Counted from the first letter of the stretch, positions 10,973 to 23,665 are shown. The stretch is 64,000 nucleotides of DNA from Mactromeris polynyma (GCA_032209605.1 JASFXZ010000028.1:5218941-5282940); one strand, 5' to 3'. Notes: generated by a model from the sequence alone, not told the origin. Translations and numbers: made by a program.

Positions 10973-13142
10973 CTGTAAAGTAAAAATAACAATCTATTTT
11001 TAAATAACTTTTAAAAGTGATTTACCCATTAAATATCTAAATAACTTTTAGGGGATTCAGTAGGCAAATGGTGGCAGCTATCAGACATTTTTTCATATTA
11101 ATATATTTATCTGGGATGAAAACTTATCACGATACGTAACTAGTTAATCACATACTTATCATGATTTCTTTAACGTGATTACCACACATTTCTACTTAAT
11201 AGTGTAGTTAAGAGGTGGCAGAAGTATGTCACCATAAAGCCAATAATTTATATTAAGTGCGTTTAGATATATCCATCCTACTTCGCTATTACCTCTGATA
11301 CTTCTCAACTTTTCTGATATAAGATCCAGTTTTGATTCTTTTACTTCGTCAATTTTCTGTTTAAAGTCACGAATTCCACACTGTTCAGTCAAACGAATCA
11401 TGACCTGGACAAACATAATATAACATGTGATGAAATAAGCCGATGAACGGACTGTCGGTAGAATAATGTACAGATAAAAAGTGACTGAATGGAATCTGTA
11501 TAAACGGAAGATAGTGACAGACGAAAATGAGATAAAAGTTAAAGTTTATTGTTGGAAATAAATTTCAAATAAGACTTTCATGATGCATCATAGTACATAT
11601 AAATAGTTACCTCTTCTGCGAGATCCCATTCTGATTCAAATTCGTCTTTCTCAAGAGATGCAGTTGGGGTATGATGAAGCTAAAATGATTTAACAGGATA
11701 CAATTAGTTACTTACAGGTACGTTCATTGAATGGATATCTCCGGCTGAACAGGTTTATGGTAAGGATCAGAAAAAATACAACAATCTATATATGATGTGG
11801 GACCTTGACATTTAAACGAGAACTAAATAACATAATACAGGTACATCCGTGCTAGGACAGGGTTGTAAACTTGAGAACAGACTCAAAGCTCAAGTCTCGT
11901 TTTCAGTCCGAACTTATTTTGGTCAAATCTACATTTTGGTCACACATAATTCGTAAATAGAAACCAGACTTTACCAGGCCGAAAACCGTTTTCTTTGTTT
12001 GATTATTTTAAGTCAGACACCGCGAATTCTGCTCATATTAAATAACAGTACTTCGCATACAAAAACCCCCTGTCGAAATACTTCTGTAATCTGTTCATAA
12101 CACGAGAACATTTAAAACAAACCCGGCTGTAATTGCTCAAAACATACTCGATATTGACACGCTTATTCTTTTTCGATTCGACAACTAGCAAATTCAATGT
12201 GATTGATTTCAGATGAGATAAACGTTTTCTATTCGTTAAAATGCTTGAATTTCAAATGAAATTAACCGATTTTAGATGTGAATACCTTTGTTTCTGTTAA
12301 ATTTTATAAAACTATACAAAAAATAATATTGTTTTATCAAGATTTATTTATCAACTTATTTATTTCAGTATATTTAACTTATTCCTTATAGCATTTCTAA
12401 AAGACAAGTTCTTTTCTATTTTTAGTTATAAGAACATAAACCTTGAGTTAAGCATCTTAGATGCCAATTGATATCTCCGCGGAAAATTTGTTATTTGTGC
12501 TATTATTATGCTGCCTTATCATAATGATAACACAATGTGAACACAGAATTACTGTAGATTCCAAAAACTATCTAAGACTCGACATATACCTTGGAGTATA
12601 TCTTCCTCTTTGGAAAACTAACTACATGTATATGTACTTATGATATACATTTGATGACAATAATAAGGAAACGAGCAATGAAGATACTACCACTTATGGC
12701 ATATAAACAGTTTATTACTAATACCAACCTTATTTCGAAGATTTCGAATTCTGACGATATCTGCTACCACATCTTTGTTGTTTCTGGATATTTTGCTGTT
12801 ATCTTGGCATGTCCACCAGCGAGATTTATCTAGACCACAGATATTTTTCAGTAGATAATTCAGTAAGGAAATGTCGAACTTTTGTGAGTTCGGAGGACCG
12901 CTTGTAGGAAACAGCTGTGCCCACTGCCTTGGGTTAATGGATTTTCTTTTGTTAAATGCATTATTTAACCCTTTAAAGTGCTTATTTTGAAGCTGAGTGT
13001 GAAGTTGGTCTGGTGGTATGAAATAGTCAAATTTACATCGCAACACGTACGTTGCATTTTTCACCATCAATTGATGAAGTCGTAGATAGTACACCTCTCT
13101 AGATTCTTCCTCCAAGTCCCGATCATCATCTAATGATGCCAT
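8019..13142 (-). CDS. Gene A: HEPN(DZIP3-like)-STAND NTPase-ankyrin protein, 4 exons, 1182 aa
   Basis: Exons join as 13142-12729, 11679-11611, 11404-11293 and 10972-8019 (phases 0, 0, 1; all GT..AG), giving one open frame of 3549 nt. Order: DZIP3-type HEPN (about 20-185) with the HEPN signature R136-x4-H141 (RNKLHH); a P-loop NTPase with Walker A GHPGEGKTT (237-245), Walker B TIIIDDIFG (D285, D286) and an ITSR sensor-1-like motif (321-324); a helical region; about ten ankyrin repeats (about 700-1050; TPLHIAV, TPLHAAI, TPLHGAC); and an Asp/Tyr-rich tail (about 1137-1182). Known: HEPN domains with Rx4-6H are often RNases, and STAND NTPases are ligand-gated oligomerising switches. Inferred: a cytosolic sensor/effector of immune or conflict type. 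No signal peptide or membrane segment is seen. The ATG at 13142 has purine at -3 and G at +4. Copy B is nearly identical through the NTPase and repeats. Confidence 0.87.
11293..11404 (-). CDS. Gene A exon 3 (112 bp, end of HEPN and linker)
   Basis: Acceptor GTCCAG|GTCATG, donor ATCAGAG|GTAATA (phase 1). It encodes VMIRLTEQCGIRDFKQKIDE continuing to EKLRSIR, an amphipathic helical stretch that closes the HEPN domain and links to the NTPase. The phase-1 G joins CA of exon 4 to make Ala199. Confidence 0.8.
11611..11679 (-). CDS. Gene A exon 2 (69 bp, completes the HEPN motif)
   Basis: Bounded by TTTTAG|CTTCATCAT and GAAGAG|GTAACT. It encodes LHHTPTASLEKDEFESEWDL plus AEE. Its first residues supply the His of the Rx4H motif whose Arg lies in exon 1, followed by the acidic helix typical of this HEPN type. 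Too short to be noticed as an open frame; recognised from the splice sites and conservation in copy B. Confidence 0.8.
12729..13142 (-). CDS. Gene A exon 1 (HEPN, N-terminal 138 aa)
   Basis: It starts MASLDDDRDLEEE and ends RIRNLRNK at an AAG|GTTGGT donor. The DZIP3-type HEPN signature is visible: YFIPPDQL, AQLFPTSGPPNSQKFDISLL, NYLLKNICGL, then DIVRIRNLRN. Reading on past the donor soon meets non-homologous residues. Only the phase-0 donor keeps exon 2 open, since the alternative donor 4 nt downstream puts a stop in exon 2. The aspartate-rich start and the HEPN fold are shared with copy B, but residues about 56-75 differ strongly between the two. Confidence 0.85.
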
Positions 13143-14147
13143 CACCTCTGGTAGTTAAGTTAAGAACTGCTAGTCCGCTCTTGCTATAACAGAACAAAGC
13201 TTAATGTTACACAATACAAATCACATAATTAGCGGTGAATTTAATGTCTTGTGTTAGTATTATCATCAACGGTTCATGAATAGGAATCAAGTGCACTATT
13301 ATCACTCATAATGAAACAAATAAACTTCATGAAGTCGATAATTCAAACTAAAAATTGATAATTGCTACACGGAAGTTGGTAATTCCAACTTAAAAATTGA
13401 TATTTCTATACATAAAGTTTATAATGCAAAGAATAAGGTTGATAACAGTCAAGTCGATATTTCCAACTTTCAATTTGACATTTTGAAAAACAAATTGACC
13501 GTTTATACACGTCCGTACAAAGCAGTGCCTCAGGTTGCGTATATGAACAATTAAATTTCTTTTTAATAACCTTTTCTTACAAACCTGAATATAAATAAGC
13601 AATGCAACAATTAAGTACGTGCACCGATAGCAATATACATGCAAATGGTCCGTGTGATTTCATGTCAATATAATAAAATAAGCAAAGCCCTGCTCTAAAC
13701 GTTAACACACAAATTAACTGTTTCAGTCTTTTATCGATTGTAAAGAGTAAATATTAATGACTACTTACATGTATCTCTTCACATAACTTGTATGAAAAAC
13801 TCCAGATTTGTTTAACAATTGATTGAATGTTTATGGTTACATGAATAAACGTTGATGTTACATTTATGATTGGAAACGTTGTATAGTAATCTTTCCAATT
13901 GTATATTGGTTTAGAGAATCGAACAAGAAACCATGTAAGACGGTCAGTTTAAAAAACAGCGTTTTCTGTAAATGGTTATCGTAGCACACAGGATTTTTTA
14001 CCTCGATATGCTTCAGATATTTAAGTTGTACAGTGTCGAAACTGTTAACAGGTGACATCGTTCATTGGCTTGTTCATATACGATATCAAGAATAAACCCT
14101 CAGCGTGTTACTTAATTTCCAAATATCGTGACAGTGTATCTATTATT

Positions 14148-14328
14148 ATTATAGTTATTCCTTGTGGTCTGCTGGGCCATTCCTTGCGCCTCAGTTCCTT
14201 AATATGTGTACCGTTTGACCTCCTTTAGTGCCTTATGTTTTGTGGATTGTTGTTTTTCCGGAGATCTGCGTGGGGAGGCATTGTCTTATGTATGTGGCTT
14301 TCCCTGTAGTTACGTATTCTCTCTCTTT
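14148..14328. repeat. ~180-bp segment present in copy A, absent in copy B
   Basis: Flanking sequence is shared: 'gtatctattatt' on the left and 'gtttacat.agtcta' on the right are contiguous in copy B at about 32473-32495. The extra segment begins near 'atagttattccttgtggtct' and is relatively GC-rich. It is probably an insertion of a dispersed repeat in A; deletion from B is the alternative. No target-site duplication is obvious. Confidence 0.55.
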
Positions 14329-14619
14329 TGTTTACATAAGTCTACAGGAGATTGCCAATAGATCTCTCCCTTTATTCCTACTAGACTTCTCTCCCTTCAT
14401 CACTTCTATAGTATCTGCGTATATAGTACTAGTAGTCTGAGAAGACTCGAATACTTAGCATGAAATATTTATCTTTGAACATTACGTAGGTGTCATTGGA
14501 AAGATAAATTATTCATGCTTATAATTCGTTGTATTTCATAGATATATATTGATGTTTGATGCGCGATTTCGGCCGCAGAAAGTGGTCAGGTGTGAAAAGC
14601 GTCTATTTGTCGTCGCCAC

Positions 14620-14850
14620 CAGTTTTCCATATGGGCGACGCATCCGGTAGAATGTTCGTGATTTTAAAGTTTGGGAGGATAGTGCATGATTCAGGAGATG
14701 CCCAAGTTCCAGAAGCACCCCTGGTTCTTTTACGTGCTCGATATAAAGCATCATACAAGGGACCTCGGTTTTTTTTAAGTCTCGTCCGAAAGACTGTTAG
14801 ACTCGTTACCACTGGACTACGGATAAGCTACATAAGTGAAAAGCGTTAGT
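14620..14850. repeat. Dispersed repeat with tRNA-like part deleted (copy A)
   Basis: This corresponds to 32795-33070 in copy B ('ttccagaagcacccctggtt', 'agtctcgtccgaaagactgt'). In copy A the sequence jumps from 'gactgttag' to 'actcgttaccactggacta', losing about 50 bp that in copy B carry the tRNA B-box-like stretch. Confidence 0.6.
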
Positions 14851-15451
14851 CTTCTTGTACTATATATACTACAGAAGGGATAAAGGGAGAGAACTCTAGA
14901 ACGATGAAAGGGAAAGAACTCGTGAAAATCTCCTGTGCATTAGCCGATAGTAAGTGGTGGTTCTAAACTTTTATAAAGTTGCAGTCTGAGCGATTAATTA
15001 ACAACATTGGAAGTTGTCATAAAATATAATATACTTATGTCAACTATGAGCGATTAGTTAATTAATTATATTGCCGTTGAACGACAACATGCAAAATATT
15101 CAAAACCAACGTCTATTCATCGACTGAATATTATCCAAATCAATAATCTTTAGAAATGAGTTGTTTGTACGCACGGTATAGATTTCTTTATCGCTAATTA
15201 TCTATTATGTATAACGAAGCATATTGAGGTAACGACATTCGACGACGAGATTTAAGGTGCACTGCTTTAGCTAATGATTGCTTAACTGCATGTTAAATGC
15301 TCATTGCAGAGTATAGTACCTGAAAGGGGGGCTAAGCAGTATTGTAACTAACTGGCTTTCCTGATTCCCAGTAATTGTTGCATATTGTTTATTTTGTGAG
15401 CCAGAACTGATATTGAAAAGAACCATTCCTGAAGAAGTATACCAAAAACAG

Positions 15452-18400
15452 AAAGATACCATCACTGTATCAAGTCTAGATACCATCACTGTTTCAAGTC
15501 TACATACCATCACTGTATCAAGTCTCCATACCGCCACTGTATCAAGTCTACATACCATCACTGTATCAAGTCTACATACCATCACTGTATCAAGTCTACA
15601 TACCATCACTGTATCAAGTCTACATACCATCACTGTATCAAGTCTACATACCATCACTGTATCAAGTATACATACCATCACTGTATCAAGTCTTGATACC
15701 ACCACTGTTTCAAGTCTAGATACCACCACTGTATCAAGTCTAGATACCACCACTGTATCAAGTCTGGATACCACCCCTGTATCAAGTCAAGCTACCACCA
15801 CTGTATCAAGTCTGGATACCACCCCTGTATCAAGTCTAGTTACCACCACTGTATCAAGTCTAGATACCACCACTGTATCAAGTCTAGATACCACCACTGT
15901 ATCAAGTCTACATACCACCACTGTATCAAGTCTACATACCACCACTGTATCAAGTCTTGATACCATCACTGTATCAAGTCTAGATACCACCACTGTATCA
16001 AGTCTAGATAACACCACAGTATCAAGTCTTGATACCATCACTGTATCAAGTCTACATACCACCACTGTATCAAGTCTGGATACCACCACTGTATCAAGTC
16101 TAGATACCACCACTGTATCAAGTCTACATACCACCACTGTATCAAGTCTACATACCACCACTGTATCAAGTCTACATACCACCACAGTATCAAGTCTACA
16201 TACCACCACTGTATCAATTCTAGATACCACCACTGTATCAAGACTGGATACCACCACTGTATCAAGTCAACATACCACCATTGTATCAAGGCTACATACC
16301 ACCACTGTATCAAGTGTACATACCACCATTGTATCAATTCTAGATACCACCACTGTATCAAGACTGGATACCACCACTGTATCACGTCTGGATACCACCA
16401 CTGTATCAAGTGTACATACCACCACTGTATCAATTCTAGATACCACCACTGTATCAATACTGGATACCACCACTGTATCAAGTCTGGATACCACCACTGT
16501 ATCAAGTCTGGATACCACCACTGTATCAAGTCTGGATACCACCACTGTATCAAGACTGGATACCACCACTGTAACAAGTCTGGATACCACCACTGTATCA
16601 AGTCTGGATACCACCACTGTATCAAGTCTGGATACCACCACTGTATCAAGTCTGGATACCACCACTGTATCAAGTCTGGATACCACCACTGTATCAAGTC
16701 TAGATACCACCACTGTATCAAGTCTAGATACCACCACTGTATCAAGTCTGGATACCAACACTGTATCAAGTCTGGATACCACCACTGTATCAATTCTAGA
16801 TACCACCACTGTATCAAGTCTGGATACCACCACTGTATCAAGTCTGGATACCACCACTGTATCAAGTCTAGAAACTACCACTGTATCAAGTCTAGATACC
16901 ACCACTGTATCAAGTTTGGATACCACCACTGTATCAAGTTTGGATACCACCACTTTATCAAGTCTACAAACCACCACTGTATCAAGTCTGGATACCACCA
17001 CTGTATCAAGTCTGGATACCACCACTGTATCAAGTCTGGATACCACCACTGTATCAAGTCTGGATACCACCACTGTATCAAGTCTAGAAACTACCACTGT
17101 ATCAAGTCTAGATACCACCACTGTATCAAGTCTGGATACCACCACTGTATCAAGTCTAGATACCACCACTGTATCAATTCTGGATACCACCACTGTATCA
17201 AGTCTTGATACCACCACTGTATCAAGTCTGGATACCACCACTGTATCAAGTCTAGATACCACCACTGTATCAAGTCTGGATACCACCAATGTATCAAGTC
17301 TAGATACCACCACTGTATCAAGTCTACATACCACCACTGTATCAAGTCTAGATAACACCACAGTATCAAGTCTTGATACCATCACTGTATCAAGTCTACA
17401 TACCACCACTGTATCAAGTCTGGATACCACCACTCTATCAAGTCTAGATACCACCACTGTATCAAGTCTACATACCACCACTGTATCAAGTCTACATACC
17501 ACCACTGTATCAAGTCTACATACCACCACAGTATCAAGTCTACATACCACCACTGTATCAATTCTAGATACCACCACTGTATCAAGACTGGATACCACCA
17601 CTGTATCAAGTCAACATACCACCATTGTATCAAGGCTACATACCACCACTGTATCAAGTGTACATACCACCATTGTATCAATTCTAGATACCACCACTGT
17701 ATCAAGACTGGATACCACCACTGTATCACGTCTGGATACCACCACTGTATCAAGTGTACATACCACCACTGTATCAATTCTAGATACCACCACTGTATCA
17801 ATACTGGATACCACCACTGTATCAAGTCTGGATACCACCACTGTATCAAGTCTGGATACCACCACTGTATCAAGTCTGGATACCACCACTGTATCAAGAC
17901 TGGATACCACCACTGTAACAAGTCTGGATACCACCACTGTATCAAGTCTGGATACCACCACTGTATCAAGTCTGGATACCACCACTGTATCAAGTCTGGA
18001 TACCACCACTGTATCAAGTCTGGATACCACCACTGTATCAAGTCTACATACCACCACTGTATCAAGTCTGGATACCACCACTGTATCAAGTCTGGATACC
18101 AACACTGTATCAAGTCTGGATACCACCACTGTATCAATTCTAGATACCACCACTGTATCAAGTCTGGATACCACCACTGTATCAAGTCTGGATACCACCA
18201 CTGTATCAAGTCTAGAAACTACCACTGTATCAAGTCTAGATACCACCACTGTATCAAGTTTGGATACCACCACTGTATCAAGTTTGGATAACACCACTGT
18301 ATCAAGTCTACATACCACCACTGTATCAAGTCTGGATACCACCACTGTATCAAGTCTGGATACCACCACTGTATCAAGTCTGGATACCACCACTGTATCA

Positions 18401-19960
18401 AGTCTGGATACCACCACTGTATCAAGTCTAGAAACTACCACTGTATCAAGTCTAGATACCACCACTGTATCAAGTCTGGATACCACCACTGTATCAAGTC
18501 TAGATACCACCACTGTATCAATTCTGGATACCACCACTGTATCAAGTCTTGATACCACCACTGTATCAAGTCTGGATACCACCACTGTATCAAGTCTAGA
18601 TACTACCACTGTATCAAGTCTGGATACCACCACTGTATCAAGTCTTGATACCACCACTGTATCAAGTCTAGATACCACCACTGTATCAAGTCTACATACC
18701 ACCACTGTATCAAGTCTGGATACCACCACTGTATCAAGTCTACATACCACCACTGTATCAAGTCTACATACCACCACTGTATCAAGTCTGGATACCACCA
18801 CTGTATCAAGTCTACATACAACCACTGTATCAAGCCTAGATACCACCACTGTATCAAGTCTACATACCACCACTGTATCAAGTCTGGATACCACCACTGT
18901 ATCAAGTCTGGATACCACCACTGTATCAAGTCTGGATACCACCACTGTATCAAGTCTACATACCACCACTGTATCAAGTCCAGATACCACCACTGTATGA
19001 AGTCTGGATACCACCACTGTATCAAGTCTGGATACCACCACTGTATCAAGTCTACATACTACCACTGTATCAGGTCTGGATACCACCACTGTATCAAGTC
19101 TTGATACCACCACTGTATCAAGTCTACATACCACCACTGTATCAAGTCTGGATACCACCACTGTATCAAGTCTTGATACCACCACTGTATCAAGTCGGGA
19201 TACCACCACTGTATCAAGTCTACATACCACCACTGTATCAAGTCTGGATACCACCACTGTATCAAGTCTGGATACCACCACTGTATCAAGTCTACATACC
19301 ACCACTGTATCAAGTCTAGATACCACCACTGTATGAAGTCTGGATACCACCACTGTATCAAGTCTGGATACCACCACTGTATCAAGTCTACATACTACCA
19401 CTGTATCAGGTCTGGATACCACCACTGTATCAAGTCTTGATACCACCACTGTATCAAGTCTACATACCACCACTGTATCAAGTCTGGATACCACCACTGT
19501 ATCAAGTCGGGATACCACCACTGTATCAAGTCGGGATACCACCACTGTATCAAGTCTACATACCACCACTGTATCAAGTCTAGATACCACCACTGTATCA
19601 AGTCTGGATACCACCACTGTATCAAGTCTGGATACCACCACTGTATCAAGTCTGGATACCACCACTGTATCAAGTCTACATACAACCACTGTATCAAGTC
19701 TAGATACCACCACTGTATCAAGTCTGGATACCACCACTGTATCAAGTCTGGATACCACCACTGTATCAAGTCTACATACCACCACTGTATAAAGTCTACA
19801 TACCACCACTGTATCAAGTCTAGATACCGCCACTGTATCAAGTCTGGATACCACCACTCTATCAAGTCTGGATACCACCACTGTATCATGTCTAGATACC
19901 ACCACTGTATCAAGTCTGGATACCTCCACTGTAACAAGTCTGGATACCAATTACAACCTT
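15452..19960. repeat. 24-bp minisatellite, about 187 units, with 1344-bp higher-order duplication
   Basis: The unit is 'gataccaccactgtatcaag' plus 'tcta', with variants at a few positions (ctg/cta/cat/ctt; accacc/accatc). Each unit carries a dyad GATAC-n7-GTATC. Rare variants recur exactly 1344 bp (56 units) apart: 'tcaacataccaccattgtat' at 16266 and 17610, 'agataacaccacagtatc' at 16006 and 17350, and 'agaaactaccactg' at 17085 and 18429. A block of about 15980-17323 was therefore duplicated in tandem. The array lies about 2.3 kb upstream of the gene A start, as does the homologous array for gene B. The period is divisible by three and lacks stops in several frames, so the 1195-codon + frame and the long - frames are artefacts. 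Confidence 0.97.
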
Positions 19961-20420
19961 TGTAGCAATCCTTAATCACAATTTTTGTTTTTTAATTATA
20001 TAATAATTTAACAATAACTGACAGATAAGTCACACTAAAATACGCTTACTATATTCAACCTGACCAAGTTAACACAAATTAGAAGTAACAAAACACATAA
20101 AGCTCTTCATATTAACGTACAAATATACTAGATTCTTTTACTTTCGTTTTCAAAACGCTTTAAATTGATTGAACTAAGGAAAACAATTTACCAATATTTG
20201 TGTCTTTGTTATTTCCTGTTCCGAATACAACATTTTTCATGATTATCAATTCGATTTTGATAATTACGCCCGAGAAATGTTTAATTCCATGTTCGTACTC
20301 GGAGCTAAAATGTCTGCCATTTTGGAATTGTAATGACTTATTTCCATCTCCTCGACAGGGCTATACGCACACTCATGACACGGTGCGTGCGCAGTTTTTC
20401 TGTTCGATCGTTTCGCCCGG
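19961..20420. other. Duplicon A right flank (intact empty site for the 4.3-kb transposon)
   Basis: Sequence after the minisatellite matches copy B at 36380-36540 and then 40848-41057. The stretch 'acaaatatactagattcttt' at about 20124-20144 is uninterrupted here, and in copy B it is split by the 4.3-kb element. No gene is recognised. Confidence 0.8.
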
Positions 20421-20744
20421 ATGAATTATCCGGCTTGTTTTATAGCAGATTATTAAGCATTTTTAAATTGTAATTATTGCGCCTCGAAGTAAAGTTCAAC
20501 AGTTAAATTGATGCTATGCGAACGCAATATTATATGAGGTAACGATAACATTGATCGATATCAAGAATCCATGGTTTATAGGTCCGTGGTTTTATATACG
20601 CATGTAAAAAGGAAACGTTATACAAAACATATCGGACAGTGATTTGCAAATGTACAGAAGTATATTTTGAGGAGACACTCCTAATATACTATAATTAAAC
20701 CTTGTACAATAAGGGAGCTTAAGACTACATGTACACGAAGCGTG

Positions 20745-21960
20745 TGGATAGCCATAGTAAATTATAACAAGAACTTCTCTGATGTATAAGGTATTGAGTA
20801 TATATGTAGCTTGGGGATAGCCACAGTAAATTATAGCATGAACTTCTCTGATTTATAAGGTATTGAGTATATATGTAGCTAGGGGATAGCCACAGTATAT
20901 TATAACGAGAACTTCTCTGCTATATAAGGTATTGAAAATGTATGCAACTTGGGGATAGCCACAGTAAATTCGAATAAGAACTTCTCTGATATATAAGGTA
21001 TTGAGAACATATGTAGCTTGGGGATAGCCACAGTAAATTACAACAAGAACTTCTCTGATATATAAGGTAAATAGTATATATATATATTACGGATATTGAA
21101 TATTATTTAGCTTGGAGAAAGCCACACTAAATTTAGTATGTATTGAGTATATATGTAGCTTGGGGATAGCCACAGTTAATTACAACAAGAACGTCTCTGA
21201 TATATCAGGTATTGAGTATATATGTAGCTTGTGGATAGCCAGAGTAAATTACAACAAGAAAGTCTCTGATTTATCAGGCATTGAGTATATATGTAGCTTG
21301 GGGATAGCAACAGTATATTACAACAATAACGTCTCTGATATATCAGGTATTGAGTATATATGTAGCTTGGGAATAGCCACAGTAAAATACAATAACAACT
21401 TTTCGTATATATAAGGTATTAACAATGTATGCAGCTTGGGGATAGCCACAGTAAATTACAAGTCTCTGATATATCTGGTATTTAGTATATATGTAGCTTG
21501 GATATAGCCACAGTGAATTATAACATGAACTTCTCTGATATATCAGGTATTGAGTATATATGTAGCTTCGGGATAGCCACCGTAAATGACAACAAGAACT
21601 TCTCGGATATATTATGTATTGAGTATATACGCTGCTTGTGGATAGTCACAGTAAATTACAAAAAGAACGTCTCTGATACATTAGGTATTGAGTACATATG
21701 TAGCTTGGCGATAGCCACAGTATATCACAACAACAACTTTTCGTATATATAAGGTATTGAGTATATGTGTAGCTTGTCGATATCCACAGTAAATTATAAC
21801 AATAACTTATCCGATACATAAGGTACTGAGTACATATGTAGCATGGATATAGCCACAGTAAATGACGACAACAACCTTTCGTATATATAAGGTATTGAGA
21901 ATGTATGGAGCTTGGGGATAGCCACAGTAAATTACAACAAGAACGTCTCTGATATAAGCC
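20745..21960. repeat. 69-bp minisatellite, about 17 units
   Basis: The unit runs from 'gtattgagtatatatgtagc' through 'ttggggatagccacagtaaa' to 'aacttctctgatatataag'. At 69 bp (23 codons) some units lack stops and read GIEYICSLGIATVNYNKNVS, which creates short open frames on +; other units carry TAA at the same place. Three degraded units occur in inverse orientation at 41130-41330. No evidence that it is translated. Confidence 0.92.
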
Positions 21961-23034
21961 AAAGTACGGTAGATTCGCGAAAATGATGAACATGAGGTTC
22001 ACACGCGTATAATTTGTTAGGAAACAAAAACTGTGTGCATGTATAGATCTATATAGTGCTTCAATATTTTCATCACAAACTCTGAAAACGACCAAGTCGA
22101 CATATCATGTAATGTATTCTTCTAAAACTGCGAGGTGGTATAAAAATAAACAATTAAATCTAGCCTGATCATTGTGCATCTTGTTATATGAATATGATTT
22201 ACCACATTTCATATGTTATTCTACTTTCACTTAAACTCTTTGACTTTTCTTTTAAATATATAGTTATTGAAACATTATGTAGTAAGATGTTGACGGGATA
22301 CGCCATCTACATGAACAAACCGTAATACGATATAACACGACAATGCATTAATTTATTAAGTTTCGAGCCAAATGAATTGATTGCTTAGCGCAATACATTC
22401 ATATAGTAGTCTTAAAAGGCAAACGCAGAGTCCAACAAGCAAGGGATGTCATAACTGGTGGTATTTTATGGTTACACCGGTAAGCGTGATGATAGCTTTC
22501 AGTAAACCGTGCGTATGGAAAATAGGGCGATCCTTAGTAACTTCCCCTGATAATAAAGCAAAGCGCTGATAGCGCAGAAAGACTGGGGCAGACAAATTTT
22601 GTTCGTGTTCTGTAAAGACTTGTCAACCCTAGATTGTACAAGTATTGCACTGTGTCAACCAATGTTAATTTCAAGGCATGCATGTATGACTACAGTTCAA
22701 CCTGGACTATGATATGACAGGTTTTAGTTTACCGCCTTCACTTCTAATCAATGTGTGTGCGGGCGAGTTGATCTTAATGTTTATTTATTTAACTAATCGT
22801 GTTATCAATCATTTGATTGCCAGTCCGACAGGCTTGCAAGCATTACATGTACGTTGAATTTTATCGTGCTGGCTACCTAATGGCTTACCAATTTTAAGAA
22901 TTAGCAAATGGGCAAATAATTGGCGTATTTCGATAAATAAACATTTCAAACTTATGATTTACTTTAATATTAACACCTGAAATGCCTTTTTGGCGACACA
23001 AACAAAGTTTAAATGTCCAACAAGCGAATGTGTA
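21961..23034. other. Intergenic interval, nothing coding recognised
   Basis: AT-rich. A short motif at 22538-22590 ('acttcccctgataataaagc', a GCGC..GCGC hairpin, 'gaaagactg') recurs at 41070-41115 with a different hairpin stem. No coding frame is supported. Confidence 0.45.
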
Positions 23035-23250
23035 GACAATCGCTGTGCGTGAACAGCATTGGATGTTGTAAAACCCGTCCGATCCGTACCGTTTCGACGG
23101 GTTTACATTTGCGCACCGTTTACTTCATTATACTACGTATATTGATCGATTTTTCGTACACCAGTCTAAAAACGGGTTCGGATTCGTACTCAATTTCGTT
23201 CGTATTTTCTTTATTTTCGTCCACAACAAAATTAAAAAGAGCTAAAATTC
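23035..23250 (+). repeat. Dispersed repeat R2, copy 1
   Basis: Matches 48225-48385 in the same orientation. Both contain 'taaaacccgtccgatccgta', a hairpin formed by 'aaacccgtc' and 'gacgggttt', 'cgatttttcgtacacc' and 'tcggattcgtact'. At 48059-48657 the same sequence lies inside a long-inverted-repeat element. Here the arms are not visible. Confidence 0.7.
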
Positions 23251-23309
23251 GTTATCTATTTTTTTCCATTTTTGCAAAAAATACACTCGCCGGTTTGTAA
23301 TCCAATTAA

Positions 23310-23665
23310 TAACAAGAGTGCCAAACTGTCACAAAATACGCCCGTCATAAGACAAGTTTTAGGTAATTTCTAAAATCAAAGGGTGGTAACTCCCAGGTGA
23401 CATGAGCGATATGACTGGTTATCGAACTTGGTCGAGATATTATGCCCACAAACATTTAATCAAGTAAGGTGAAGATCAGATGAAAACTGTTTGACTTAGA
23501 GACCGGACAATGCTAATTTTGCCAATTTTGGATAATTGGATAAAGGTTGGTAACGATCGAATGAAAACTCTTTGACTTAGAGAGCGGAAACCATGTTGGA
23601 CGCCGCTCGCCCGCCCACCCCGCCGCGGGTGTTCCCATAATACGTCCCGTTTTTCAAACGGGCGT
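23310..23665. repeat. Dispersed repeat with GC-rich end
   Basis: It opens 'aacaagagtgccaaactgtc' and 'atacgcccgtc' and closes with 'cgccgctcgcccgcccaccc' and 'aatacgtcccgtttttcaaa'. The internal doublet 'gatcagatgaaaactgtttgacttagag' / 'gatcgaatgaaaactctttgacttagag' shows an internal tandem of about 75 bp. The opening and GC-rich close resemble abundant bivalve dispersed repeats; assignment from memory only. Confidence 0.5.

Larger units (their letters stand above)
6025..20420 (-). repeat. Segmental duplication, copy A (contains gene A)
   Basis: This block aligns with 24118-41057 (copy B), and its left part with copy C from 49434. At the left edge, 6025-6125 ('agtaccc.ggctgaaaa' to 'atgtttgtgttctg') matches 24500-24600 and 49830-49920. 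The gene exons, introns, 5' flank, the 24-bp minisatellite and the sequence after it (to about 20330) all have counterparts in copy B. Copy-specific events are the 24-bp array at 6125-6845, which replaces about 470 bp present in B and C, an extra segment at 14148-14328, and loss of the tRNA-like stretch near 14790. Confidence 0.85.

Noticed and set aside
15413..19000. 1195-codon + frame of TTTVSSLD repeats (mucin-like)
   Set aside because: Generated by a stop-free 24-bp unit. Overlapping long frames exist on the minus strand, there is no ATG start in context, and the corresponding leader in duplicon B is in a different frame.
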